Below are positions 35,486-43,320 of a stretch of DNA of 64,000 bases, one piece after another. A model generated the notes under the pieces. That model saw only the letters and a program-made list of their open reading frames with translations. It was not told the origin of the DNA and searched no databases. Every line of letters begins with the position of its first letter. The stretch's first letter is position 1. Made by a program: the position numbers and the translations under genes. Source of the stretch: Actinotalea sp. JY-7876 (GTDB taxonomy: Bacteria > Actinomycetota > Actinomycetes > Actinomycetales > Cellulomonadaceae); contig NZ_CP059493.1 of NCBI RefSeq assembly GCF_014042015.1, positions 930,001 to 994,000 on the forward strand. The letters run 5' to 3'.

Positions 35486-35669
35486 GGAGCCTCGTCCCGC
35501 GGAGCGGAGCGTCGTGCCGTTGCGCGGAGCGTCGTGCCCGCTGCGGAGCGCCGTGCCCGCTGCGGCGCCCGGTGCCGGAGCGTCGTGCCGTTGTGCGGAG
35601 TGTCGTGCCCGCTGCGGTGCGCCGTGCCCGTGTGCGGAGCGTCGTGCCGCCACCGTGGAGCGTCGTGCC
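35486..35669 (+). repeat. Left repeat array, ten GGAGCGTCGTGCC-type units
   Basis: Ten copies of a 13-base core in one orientation, starting at 35486, 35506, 35526, 35545, 35564, 35577, 35597, 35616, 35636 and 35657. Five are exact (35506, 35526, 35577, 35636, 35657); the others differ at one to four bases. Spacing is 19-21 bases except for one interval of 13. No gene is credible in this 370-base gap: the repeats read open in every frame as Cys/Arg/Ala-rich peptides only because of their composition. Confidence 0.88.
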
Positions 35670-35702
35670 GCGACATGCCGGCGTGTCCCGGCACCACGCT
35701 CC
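35657..35702. repeat. Left inner palindrome of the repeat module
   Basis: The last forward unit (35657-35670) faces a reverse unit (35689-35702), forming a 14-bp stem with one mismatch around an 18-base loop. A closely similar sequence lies on the other side of the nuclease gene at 36820-36869. Confidence 0.75.
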
Positions 35703-35752
35703 GCGCTCGGAGAGGGCGGCACGGTGTGGGGCTACCGGGTGGATCGCACGGG

Positions 35753-35777
35753 CTGTGGAGGACGGCGTCGTCCACAG
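35753..35777. promoter_or_regulatory. 25-base near-perfect palindrome upstream of the nuclease gene
   Basis: CTGTGGAGGACG-G-CGTCGTCCACAG: 12-base arms with a single mismatch, ending 51 bases before the ATG. Its place and symmetry suit an operator for a winged-helix regulator, possibly the gene's own product. The outer TGTGGA/TCCACA halves also resemble parts of DnaA boxes. Confidence 0.5.
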
Positions 35778-35828
35778 GCGCTCGAGGCCCTCCCGCGGCG
35801 CGTAGGCCCGGTGCCCGACCCTGTCGGC

Positions 35829-36779
35829 ATGACCCCTGCCGTGTCCCTCGCCGTCGAACGGTCGAGCCGTGCCCGACGCGCTCGCGGCCCCGTGCTCGTC
35901 CCGCTCCGACGGGGCGTCTGGGCGCCGGCCGGCACGGACCCGACGGACGCGGACCTACGGATCGCGGCGGTCGCGGCGCAGCTGCCGGCCCACGCCGTCG
36001 TCGGCGGGTGGGCGGCAGCACGGCTGCACGAGGTGACGGCGGGCGGGCGGGACCCGGTCTTCGACGGCGGGCCGCGGTGGGAGGAGAGGCCGATCGGCCG
36101 CGGGCGGTGCGCGCGCGTGCTCGTCTGCGCCGCGCGTGACAGCAGGCTCACCCACCGGCCGGACGTGCGCGTGTTCCGGAGCCCTGTCCCCGACGGCCAG
36201 CGCGAGCGCGTCCTCGGGATGACCGTGGCGTCCGCGGTACGGTCGGCGTTCGACATGGCGCGACTGCTTCCCGTGACGTCGGGGGTCATCGCCGTCGACC
36301 GGATGCTGGCGCTGCGGCTGATGACGATCGACGACCTCGCCCTGCTCGTCGCCGCCCCGGGCAGGTGGCAGGGAAGGCCGGCCGCGCGCCGCGTGCTCAC
36401 GCTGTGCGACGCCGGCGCCGAGTCACCGCAGGAGTCGGTGCTCAGACTGCTCTGGGTGGGCGCCGGGCTGCCACGTCCGCGTGCCAACGTCGAGGTCCTG
36501 GACCGGGACGGCCGCTTCGTGGCCCGCGTCGACCTCCTCGACCCGGATGCCGGCGTCGTGGCGGAGTACGACGGCGGCTACCACTCGGGCAGCGATCGCC
36601 GCAGCCGGGACGCCGCCCGGCAGGAGACGCTCGAGCGGCTGGGACTCGTCGTCGTGCGTGCCACGTCGGTCGACCTGGAGGACGGGGGTGCGCGCGCCTG
36701 GCAGATGCGACTGCGGGCGGCCTACGGCCGTGCGGCACGCCGACCGGGTGACGAGCGCCGCTGGGTCATCGGCCCCTGA
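35829..36779 (+). CDS. DUF559 nuclease-like protein with AbiEi-like N-terminus
   Basis: A 316-residue protein. Residues about 20-130 resemble the AbiEi antitoxin/winged-helix region of many actinobacterial proteins (LRRGVWAPAG; LPAHAVVGGWAAARLHEV). The C-terminal third is a DUF559/Vsr-like PD-(D/E)xK domain: Glu202 (SPQESVLRLLW), Asp235 (ARVDLLDPD), Glu246 and Asp248 (VAEYDGGYH), then a helix-strand ending LGLVVVRATSVDL. The acidic residues are all kept, so it may cut DNA, but family function is unknown. ATG 35829 is chosen because upstream in-frame starts fall within the repeat array. The gene is bracketed by short repeats in opposite orientation. Confidence 0.82.
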   Translation: MTPAVSLAVERSSRARRARGPVLVPLRRGVWAPAGTDPTDADLRIAAVAAQLPAHAVVGGWAAARLHEVTAGGRDPVFDGGPRWEERPIGRGRCARVLVCAARDSRLTHRPDVRVFRSPVPDGQRERVLGMTVASAVRSAFDMARLLPVTSGVIAVDRMLALRLMTIDDLALLVAAPGRWQGRPAARRVLTLCDAGAESPQESVLRLLWVGAGLPRPRANVEVLDRDGRFVARVDLLDPDAGVVAEYDGGYHSGSDRRSRDAARQETLERLGLVVVRATSVDLEDGGARAWQMRLRAAYGRAARRPGDERRWVIGP

Positions 36780-36819
36780 GGTCGCCGCAGGCGCCGGGGA
36801 CCGCCCCGCGCCGGCCAGC

Positions 36820-36869
36820 GTGGAGCCTCGTGCCGCGACGCGCCGGCGTGTCGGCGCACGCCGCTCCAC
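36820..36869. repeat. Right inner palindrome of the repeat module
   Basis: GTGGAGC (36820-36826) pairs with GCTCCAC (36863-36869), with further pairing inside. The first 30 or so bases match the left palindrome at 35655 apart from three differences. It begins 41 bases after the nuclease stop. Confidence 0.7.
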
Positions 36870-36875
36870 GGTCGG

Positions 36876-36983
36876 GGCACGACGCTCCGCACGGGGCACG
36901 ACGCTCCGCACGGGGCACGACGCTCCGCACGGGGCACGACGCTCCGCACGGGGCGCGACGCTCCGTACACGGGACAGCGCTCC
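36876..36983 (-). repeat. Right repeat array, exact 19-base period, opposite orientation
   Basis: GGCACGACGCTCC, the reverse complement of the left core, starts at 36876, 36895, 36914 and 36933 (all exact) and 36952 (one mismatch), with a degenerate copy near 36971-36983. The period is exactly 19 bases. It fills the gap between the nuclease gene and the end of sdhB, which run toward each other. Confidence 0.9.
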
Positions 36984-37010
36984 GCGCTCGGGACGACGGC
37001 CCGGAGCGGC

Positions 37011-37058
37011 GGGTGCGCGGGTGTGCGGGGTGAGCCGGGTGGGACGGGTGAGGTGGGG
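37011..37058 (+). other. G-run cluster (possible G-quadruplex)
   Basis: Seven runs of three or four G (37011, 37019, 37027, 37037, 37041, 37046 and 37055) lie within 48 bases with loops of 1-6 bases, just past the sdhB stop. Such a stretch could form a G-quadruplex on the plus strand or in transcripts reading out of the nuclease gene. Confidence 0.5.
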
Positions 37059-37064
37059 CCTCGG

Positions 37065-37832
37065 TCAGAACGCGCGGGTGATCATCGCGCGCTTGACCTC
37101 CTGGATGGCCTTGGTGACCTCGATGCCGCGGGGGCACGCCTCGGTGCAGTTGAAGATCGTGCGGCAGCGCCACACGCCTTCCTTGTCGTTGAGGATCTCG
37201 AGGCGCTGGGCGCCGCCCTCGTCGCGGCTGTCGAAGATGAAGCGGTGCGCGTTGACGATGGCCGCGGGGCCGAAGTACTGGCCGTCGTTCCAGAACACCG
37301 GGCACGACGACGTGCACGCGGCGCACAGGATGCACTTGGTCGTGTCGTCGAAGCGCTCGCGCTGCTCGGGGGACTGGAGGCGCTCGGCCGAGGGCTGGTT
37401 CCCGCTCGTGATGAGGAACGGCATGATCTCGCGGTAGGAGGCGAAGAACGGCTCCATGTCGACGACGAGGTCCTTCTGGACCGGCAGGCCCTTGATGGGC
37501 TCGACGACGATCGGCTTGCGGATGTCGAGGTCCTTGAGCAGGGCCTTGCACGCCAGCCGGTTGCGTCCGTTGATCCGCATCGCGTCGGAGCCGCAGATGC
37601 CGTGCGCGCACGAGCGGCGGAAGGTCAGCGACCCGTCGACCTCCCACTTGATCTTGTGCATCGCGTCGAGCACGCGGTCCGTGCCGTGGGCCGTGACCGT
37701 GAAGTTCTCCCAGTACGCGCCGACCTCGGGCGCGTCCGGGTTGAAGCGGCGGATGCGGAGGGTGACCTCGAAGGTGGGGACGGCGCCGGCCTCAGGGGCG
37801 GGCGCGGCCTCGCGGGTGTCCAGGGCGGTCAT
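37065..37832 (-). CDS. sdhB: Succinate dehydrogenase iron-sulfur subunit SdhB
   Basis: A 255-residue subunit passing electrons from flavin to quinone through three clusters. The [2Fe-2S] site is RRSCAHGICGSDAM with a later CKAL cysteine; the [4Fe-4S] and [3Fe-4S] sites are CILCAACTSSCP and CRTIFNCTEACPRG. It sits on the cytoplasmic membrane face with SdhA. Its ATG overlaps the sdhA stop by one base (TGATG), so the two are co-translated. It is the last gene of the sdhC-D-A-B operon. Confidence 0.96.
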   Translation of the reverse strand: MTALDTREAAPAPEAGAVPTFEVTLRIRRFNPDAPEVGAYWENFTVTAHGTDRVLDAMHKIKWEVDGSLTFRRSCAHGICGSDAMRINGRNRLACKALLKDLDIRKPIVVEPIKGLPVQKDLVVDMEPFFASYREIMPFLITSGNQPSAERLQSPEQRERFDDTTKCILCAACTSSCPVFWNDGQYFGPAAIVNAHRFIFDSRDEGGAQRLEILNDKEGVWRCRTIFNCTEACPRGIEVTKAIQEVKRAMITRAF

Positions 37833-39613
37833 CAGTACTTGCGCTCCATCGGCTGGTAGCGGGTCATGGTCACGGGCTTGGTGTCCAGCCGGATGTGCGT
37901 CTCGCCCGGTACCCCGGTCGCCTTCGCGTAGGCCATGGTGTGCTTCATGTAGTTCTCGTCGTCGCGCGTCGGGAAGTCCTCCCGGAAGTGTCCCCCGCGG
38001 GACTCCTGTCGCGCGAGCGCACCGACGACGACGACCTCGGCCAGGTCGAGCAGGAAGCCCAGCTCGACCGCCTCGAGGAGGTCCGTGTTGAACCGCCGGC
38101 CCTTGTCCTGGACGCCGACGTTCAGGTAGCGCTTCTTCAGGGCCCGCACGTCGGCGAGCGCCTGGGTGAGGGACTCCTCGGTGCGGAAGACCTGGGCGTT
38201 CGCGTCCATGGTCTCCTGCAGCGCGCGGCGCAGGTCGGACACGCGCTCGTCGGCCGCGGCGCCGCGCATGCGCTCGAGCTCCGTGACGACGGCGGCCGTC
38301 GGGTCCTCCGGCAGCTCGACCCACGGCGCGGTCGCCGCGTAGGCGGCGGCCGCGATGCCGGCGCGCTTGCCGAAGACGTTGATGTCCAGCAGCGAGTTCG
38401 TGCCGAGGCGGTTGGAGCCGTGGACCGAGACGCACGCGACCTCGCCGGCGGCGAAGAGCCCGTGGATGCGGTCGGTGTTGTTGCGCAGCACCTCGGCGTC
38501 GATGGTCGTCGGCACGCCGCCCATGGCGTAGTGCGCGGTCGGGTACACCGGGACGGGCTCGGTGTAGGGCTCGATGCCCAGGTAGGTGCGCGCGAACTCG
38601 GTGATGTCCGGCAGCTTGGCGTCGATGTGCGCGGGCTCGAGGTGCGTGAGGTCGAGCAGCACGTAGTCCTTGTTCGGGCCGCAGCCGCGGCCCTCACGGA
38701 CCTCGTTCGCCATCGAGCGCGCGACGATGTCGCGCGGCGCGAGGTCCTTGATGGTCGGGGCGTACCGCTCCATGAAGCGCTCGCCCTCGCTGTTGCGCAG
38801 GATGCCGCCCTCGCCGCGCGCGGCCTCCGAGAGCAGGATGCCCAGGCCCGCGAGGCCTGTCGGGTGGAACTGGAAGAACTCCATGTCCTCGAGCGGGATG
38901 CCGCGCCGCAGCGCGAGCGCCATGCCGTCACCCGTGAGGGTGTGGGCGTTCGACGTCGTCTTGAAGATCTTGCCCGCGCCGCCGGTCGCGAAGACGACGG
39001 ACTTGGCGCGGAAGACGTGGATCTCGCCCGTCGCGAGCTCGTAGGCGACCACGCCGCTCACGGCGACCGGCTCGCCGTCGGGCACGTCGCCCGTCGCGAG
39101 GTCGTGCGTGAGGAGCACGTCGAGCACGTAGAACTCGTTGAAGAACTCGACGTCCTGCTTGACGCACTGCTGGTAGAGCGTCTGCAGGATCATGTGCCCC
39201 GTGCGGTCCGCGGCGTAGCAGGACCGGCGCACGGCGGCCTCGCCGTGGTTGCGGGTGTGGCCACCGAACCGGCGCTGGTCGATCTTGCCCTCGGGCGTCC
39301 GGTTGAACGGCAGGCCCATGCGCTCCAGGTCGAGGACCGCGTCGATGGCCTCCTTGGCCATCACCTCGGCCGCGTCCTGGTCGACGAGGTAGTCACCGCC
39401 CTTGACGGTGTCGAAGGTGTGCCACTCCCAGTTGTCGTCCTCGACGTTCGCGAGGGCGGCGCACATGCCGCCCTGCGCCGCGCCCGTGTGCGAGCGCGTC
39501 GGGTACAGCTTGGTGAGCACCGCGGTGCGGGCGCGGGTCGAGGACTCGAGCGCCGCCCGCATCCCCGCGCCGCCGGCACCGACGATGACGACGTCGTACT
39601 GGTGGGTCTGCAT
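37832..39613 (-). CDS. sdhA: Succinate dehydrogenase flavoprotein subunit SdhA
   Basis: A 593-residue flavoprotein oxidising succinate to fumarate. The Rossmann FAD site is [14 protein letters not shown] (residues 8-21), and His42 in SHTGAAQGG is the residue that links FAD covalently. The capping domain holds the substrate residues ([20 protein letters not shown]), and HPTGL appears as expected. Length is normal. It lies 27 bases after sdhD. Confidence 0.97.
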   Translation of the reverse strand: MQTHQYDVVIVGAGGAGMRAALESSTRARTAVLTKLYPTRSHTGAAQGGMCAALANVEDDNWEWHTFDTVKGGDYLVDQDAAEVMAKEAIDAVLDLERMGLPFNRTPEGKIDQRRFGGHTRNHGEAAVRRSCYAADRTGHMILQTLYQQCVKQDVEFFNEFYVLDVLLTHDLATGDVPDGEPVAVSGVVAYELATGEIHVFRAKSVVFATGGAGKIFKTTSNAHTLTGDGMALALRRGIPLEDMEFFQFHPTGLAGLGILLSEAARGEGGILRNSEGERFMERYAPTIKDLAPRDIVARSMANEVREGRGCGPNKDYVLLDLTHLEPAHIDAKLPDITEFARTYLGIEPYTEPVPVYPTAHYAMGGVPTTIDAEVLRNNTDRIHGLFAAGEVACVSVHGSNRLGTNSLLDINVFGKRAGIAAAAYAATAPWVELPEDPTAAVVTELERMRGAAADERVSDLRRALQETMDANAQVFRTEESLTQALADVRALKKRYLNVGVQDKGRRFNTDLLEAVELGFLLDLAEVVVVGALARQESRGGHFREDFPTRDDENYMKHTMAYAKATGVPGETHIRLDTKPVTMTRYQPMERKY

Positions 39614-39640
39614 CAGGGTGTTCGGTCCTTGTCTCGTGCT

Positions 39641-40105
39641 TCAGGCGGTGCAGAAGGAGGGCAGGAGGTCCGCCGGGGCGCCGGCGGGGCACGGCTCGAA
39701 CGTGTAGATCACGAGGGTGCCGAGCACGACGACGACGACGAACGACAGGTACAGCGCGCTCTTGAGCACGATGCGCGTGCCGGTCCGCTCCGCGTAGTCG
39801 TTGATGATCGTCCGCACGCCGTTGGTGCCGTGGATCATCGCGAGCCAGAGCATCAGCAGGTCCCAGACCTGCCACAGCGGGGAGGCCCACTTGCCGGCCA
39901 CGAAGCCGAAGTCGATGGCGTTGATGCCGTCACCGTCGATGAGGTTCATGAACAGGTGACCGAAGATCAGGACGAGCAGGAGCGCGCCCGATCCCCGCAT
40001 GAACATCCAGCCGTAGAGCTCGTAGTTCGTGCGGCTCGTGCGGCGCCCGGAGCGCGGGCTGCGCGGCGCGGCGACGGCCGGCGCGTGCGTGGCGAGATCG
40101 GGCAT
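39641..40105 (-). CDS. sdhD: Succinate dehydrogenase membrane anchor SdhD
   Basis: A 154-residue membrane subunit with three helices (about 36-56, 74-98, 118-140). GHLFMNLI in the first and LAMIHGTNGVRTIINDYAE in the second carry the histidines typical of haem/quinone sites. A basic, Pro-rich N-terminus of 28 residues precedes. The ATG overlaps the sdhC stop by one base. The C-terminal sequence PADLLPSFCTA is not a known motif. Confidence 0.92.
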   Translation of the reverse strand: MPDLATHAPAVAAPRSPRSGRRTSRTNYELYGWMFMRGSGALLLVLIFGHLFMNLIDGDGINAIDFGFVAGKWASPLWQVWDLLMLWLAMIHGTNGVRTIINDYAERTGTRIVLKSALYLSFVVVVVLGTLVIYTFEPCPAGAPADLLPSFCTA

Positions 40106-40485
40106 CAGTGCCCCCCGAAGACGTTCATGAGGTGCCGCGGCAGGAAGCCCGCCATGGTCACGACGAAGAGGCCGATGACGATCCAGAGCATGACCCGCTG
40201 GTAGCGCGGTCCCTGCGACCAGAAGTCGATCAGCATGACGCGGATGCCGTTGAAGGCGTGGAAGACGATGGCGGCGACGAGGCCGGCCTCGCCGAGGCCC
40301 ATCACGGGGTTCTTGTACGTGCCGATGACCGCGTTGTACGCCTCGGGGGAGACCCGGACCAGCGAGGTGTCGAGCACGTGCACGAGGAGGAAGAAGAAGA
40401 TGAGGAAGCCGGTCACGCGGTGCGCGACCCAGGACCACATCCCCTCGCGGCCGCGGTAGAGCGTGCCAGCCGGTGCTTCGGGCAC
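40105..40485 (-). CDS. sdhC: Succinate dehydrogenase cytochrome b556 subunit SdhC
   Basis: A 126-residue membrane subunit. GTLYRGREGMWSWVAHRVTG leads into the first helix, with the Ser and Arg residues used at the quinone site; LLVHVLDTSLV holds a haem-ligand histidine candidate, and FHAFNGIRVMLID is the second conserved helix. GTG 40485 is the start, because GGAGGAA precedes it by 7 bases; the longer frame to 41163 reads back through manC. It is the first gene of the operon. Confidence 0.93.
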   Translation of the reverse strand: MPEAPAGTLYRGREGMWSWVAHRVTGFLIFFFLLVHVLDTSLVRVSPEAYNAVIGTYKNPVMGLGEAGLVAAIVFHAFNGIRVMLIDFWSQGPRYQRVMLWIVIGLFVVTMAGFLPRHLMNVFGGH

Positions 40486-40643
40486 TGGAGATTCCTCCCG
40501 GGCGGGTAGAGAGACGTCGTCGTCCGGCCCGGGCCGCGCACGGCGCGCCCCAGGACCCGGAGTCACTGTAGGGCCGACTCTAGCTTCGGCCCGAGCACAC
40601 GAGCGCCCGCTGTCGAGGGACACGGGTCCCGCTCGGGACGGTT

Positions 40644-40659
40644 TGTGACCAACGACACA
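40644..40659. promoter_or_regulatory. Possible CRP/GlxR-like site between sdhC and manC
   Basis: TGTGA-CCAACG-ACACA matches TGTGA-N6-TCACA at nine of ten positions. It lies 158 bases upstream of sdhC and 40 upstream of manC. The known GlxR control of sdh genes in Corynebacterium gives some weight to the match. The rest of the 214-base divergent gap shows no gene. Confidence 0.35.
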
Positions 40660-40699
40660 GATCGGCCGGGCTCCCGGCGACCTGGCAGGATCGCCTCCC

Positions 40700-41830
40700 A
40701 TGACGGACGAGTCCACGACCGCGGCCCTCATCCCGGGATTCCGGGCGATCGTGCCCGCGGGTGGCGCCGGCACGCGGCTCTGGCCCCTCTCGCGCGCGGG
40801 GGCGCCGAAGTTCCTGCACGACCTGACCGGGACGGGGCGGACCCTCCTGCAGGGGACGGTCGACCGGCTGCTCCCGCTCACCGGGCCCGACGGCGTGGTG
40901 GTGGTCACCGGGCGGGCGCACGAGGACGCCGTCCGCGCGCAGGTGCCCGAGCTGGGCGCCGGGGCGGTGCTCGCGGAGCCGTCGCCGCGCGACTCCATGG
41001 CCGCCATCGGCCTCGCCGCCGCGGTCCTCGCCCGCCGCGAGGGCGACGTCGTCGTGGGCTCGTTCGCGGCGGACCACGTCATCGACGCGGGCCCCGGCTT
41101 CACCACGGCGGTCCGGGAGGCCGTCGCGGCGGCCCGCGCGGGGTACGTGGTCACGGTCGGCATCCCGGCGAGCAGCCCGTCGACCGCCTTCGGCTACGTG
41201 CACCAGGGCGAGCCCCTCGGGCTCGCCGACGCGCCGGGCGCACGCCACGTGGTCGACTTCACCGAGAAGCCGGACGCCGAGACCGCCGCGGCGTACCTGG
41301 CGACGGGGGAGTACCGCTGGAACGCCGGCATGTTCGTGGTGCGGGCGGAGGTGCTCCTCGGCCACCTCGAGCGGCAGCACCCCCAGCTCCACGCCGGGCT
41401 GCTCGAGATCGCGGCGGCGTGGGACACGCCCGACCGCGACGACGTCCTGGCGCGCGTGTGGCCGGGCCTGCTGCGGATCGCGATCGACCACGCCATCGCC
41501 GAGCCGGTCGCGGCCGAGGGCGGCGTCGCGGTCGTCGACGGCGCCTTCAGCTGGGACGACGTCGGCGACTTCGCGTCGCTCGGCGACCTGCTGCCGGCGG
41601 ACGAGCACGGCACCCGCGTCCTCGGGCCGGCCGACGACGCGCTGGCGCTCGACGCGACCGGCGCCCTCGTGGTGCCTGGGACCGGACGCCTGGTGGCCGT
41701 CCTCGGGCTCGACGACGTCGTGGTGGTCGACACGCCCGACGCGCTCCTGGTCACGACCCGCGCGCGGGCGCAGGGGCTCAAGGCGGTGGTGGACACGGTC
41801 CGCGAGCGGGGCCGCACGGACCTGCTCTGA
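40700..41830 (+). CDS. manC: Mannose-1-phosphate guanylyltransferase
   Basis: A 376-residue nucleotidyltransferase making GDP-mannose from mannose-1-phosphate and GTP. The signature loop AIVPAGGAGTRLWPLSR (about 16-32) ends with the catalytic Arg/Lys region GAPKFLHDL. GSFAADHVI (about 120-128) binds metal and sugar, DFTEKPD (about 190) is the sugar-binding strand, and FSWDDVGDFASL is typical of ManC. The type II isomerase half seen in ManC-ManA fusions is absent. GDP-mannose would feed mannosyltransferases such as the PIG-V protein in this window. Confidence 0.93.
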   Translation: MTDESTTAALIPGFRAIVPAGGAGTRLWPLSRAGAPKFLHDLTGTGRTLLQGTVDRLLPLTGPDGVVVVTGRAHEDAVRAQVPELGAGAVLAEPSPRDSMAAIGLAAAVLARREGDVVVGSFAADHVIDAGPGFTTAVREAVAAARAGYVVTVGIPASSPSTAFGYVHQGEPLGLADAPGARHVVDFTEKPDAETAAAYLATGEYRWNAGMFVVRAEVLLGHLERQHPQLHAGLLEIAAAWDTPDRDDVLARVWPGLLRIAIDHAIAEPVAAEGGVAVVDGAFSWDDVGDFASLGDLLPADEHGTRVLGPADDALALDATGALVVPGTGRLVAVLGLDDVVVVDTPDALLVTTRARAQGLKAVVDTVRERGRTDLL

Positions 41831-41851
41831 GGCGGTGCGGGCGCGACGAAC

Positions 41852-41857
41852 TAGGCT
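41852..41857 (+). promoter_or_regulatory. -10 box of the M20D gene (TAGGCT)
   Basis: TAGGCT ends 6 bases before GTG 41864 and lies in the short gap after manC. Confidence 0.45.
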
Positions 41858-41863
41858 CGGCGC

Positions 41864-43099
41864 GTGCTGGACTCCGCCCCCACCGTCCCGGTCGACCACC
41901 TGAACGGGCTGGTCGACGCCCTCGTCGACGAGCTCGTCGAGATCCGCCGCGACCTGCACGCTCACCCGGAGGTCGCCCGCACCGAGCGGCGCACCTCGGA
42001 CCTCGTCGCGGACCGCCTGCGCCGCGCCGGGCTGAGCCCGCGCATGCTGCCGGGCACGGGCGTGGTGTGCGACCTCGGGCCGAGCCCCGTGGCGACCGGC
42101 CGCCGACGCATCGCGCTGCGCGCCGACCTCGACGCGCTGCCCGTGCCGGACGTCTGCCGCCACCCGTGGCGCTCGACCGTCCCCGGCCTCTCGCACGCGT
42201 GCGGGCACGACGTGCACGTCGCCGCCGTCCTGGGGGCCGGGCTCGTGCTCGCCCGGCTCGCCGAGGAGGGCCGCCTCGCGACGGGCGTGCGGCTCGTCTT
42301 CCAGCCCGCGGAGGAGGTCCAGCCCGGCGGCGCCCTGGACATCATCGAGGCCGGGGCGATGGACGGCGTGTCCCAGGTCTTCGCGGTGCACTGCGACCCG
42401 AAGCTCGACGTCGGCCGTGTGGGCACGCGCATCGGCCCGATCACCTCGGCGTCGGACCCCGTCACGGTGACGTTGACGGGCGCCGGCGGCCACACGTCGC
42501 GCCCCCACCTGACGGCCGACGTCGTCTTCGCGCTCGGCCAGGTCATCACGCAGGTCCCCGCGGTGCTGGGCCGGCGCCTGGACCCGCGCTCGGGCGTGAA
42601 CCTCACCTGGGGGCAGGTCCACGCGGGCAGCGCGAGCAACGCGATCCCCGCGAGCGGCACGGTCCGGGGCACCCTGCGCTGCCTCGAGGGGCGTGCGTGG
42701 GAGGAGGCGTCCGCGGTGCTGCGGGAGGCCGTCGAGCAGGTCGTCGCGCCCTACGGCGTCGACGTCGACGTGCAGCACCTGCGCGGCGTGCCGCCCGTCG
42801 ACAACGACGCCGCCTCGACGCGCCTGCTCGACGCGGCCGCCCGCGAGGTGCTCGGCAGGCACTCGGTCGAGCTCACCGAGCAGTCGCTCGGCGGCGAGGA
42901 CTTCGCGTGGCTCCTCACGCGCGCACCGGGTGCCATGGCGCGCCTGGGCACGCGGGTGCCGGGCGGGCGCACCTTCGACCTGCACCAGGGCGACCTCGAC
43001 GTCGACGAGCGCGCGATCGGCGTCGGCGCCCGGCTGCTGGCGCGGGTCGCGGTGCTGGCCGGCAACGACGCGGCGGCCGCGCCGGCGTCGCCCGCCTGA
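41864..43099 (+). CDS. M20D amidohydrolase (AmiA/AmiB-like)
   Basis: A 411-residue metal-dependent amidohydrolase of the IAA-amino-acid hydrolase / carboxypeptidase Ss1 class. Landmarks: IRRDLHAHPEVA (about 30-40), ALRADLDALPVPD, SHACGHDVHVAAVLGAG with the metal-bridging Cys/His, VFQPAEEVQPGGA with the catalytic Glu pair, and SLGGEDFAWL near the C-terminus. The lid domain carries the dimer contact GAGGHTSRPH. Substrates are N-acylated amino acids or small peptides, not definable here. The mycobacterial sdh region also carries such genes (amiA1, amiB1). Confidence 0.9.
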   Translation: MLDSAPTVPVDHLNGLVDALVDELVEIRRDLHAHPEVARTERRTSDLVADRLRRAGLSPRMLPGTGVVCDLGPSPVATGRRRIALRADLDALPVPDVCRHPWRSTVPGLSHACGHDVHVAAVLGAGLVLARLAEEGRLATGVRLVFQPAEEVQPGGALDIIEAGAMDGVSQVFAVHCDPKLDVGRVGTRIGPITSASDPVTVTLTGAGGHTSRPHLTADVVFALGQVITQVPAVLGRRLDPRSGVNLTWGQVHAGSASNAIPASGTVRGTLRCLEGRAWEEASAVLREAVEQVVAPYGVDVDVQHLRGVPPVDNDAASTRLLDAAAREVLGRHSVELTEQSLGGEDFAWLLTRAPGAMARLGTRVPGGRTFDLHQGDLDVDERAIGVGARLLARVAVLAGNDAAAAPASPA

Positions 43100-43320
43100 G
43101 TCCGGCCGCGCGCGGCGGAGGCCCCGCCAACATTCCGGTTGCGTAACGACCCCTCGTTCGTACCAGCCGGTAACAATCGCGCCCTCGGCGGGAGTTATGG
43201 TTTCGCCGTACACCAGTCGGTCAGGTGCCACTGGTGCGGAGCACGCCCGAGGAACGCCGCACATCCCCCGCAGCACCCGTCGAGCGCGCCCGGTCGGCTG
43301 ACACAAACAGGAGTGACGAC

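Noticed and set aside
35514-35828. Longer start of the DUF559 protein and other small frames through the repeats
   Set aside because: They would encode Cys/Arg/Ala-rich repeats that read open in every frame because of composition; no ribosome site, and the conserved domain begins after ATG 35829.
35459-36983. CRISPR array
   Set aside because: The units repeat every 19-20 bases with no unique spacers between 13-base cores, the two arrays are in opposite orientation, and no cas gene is near.
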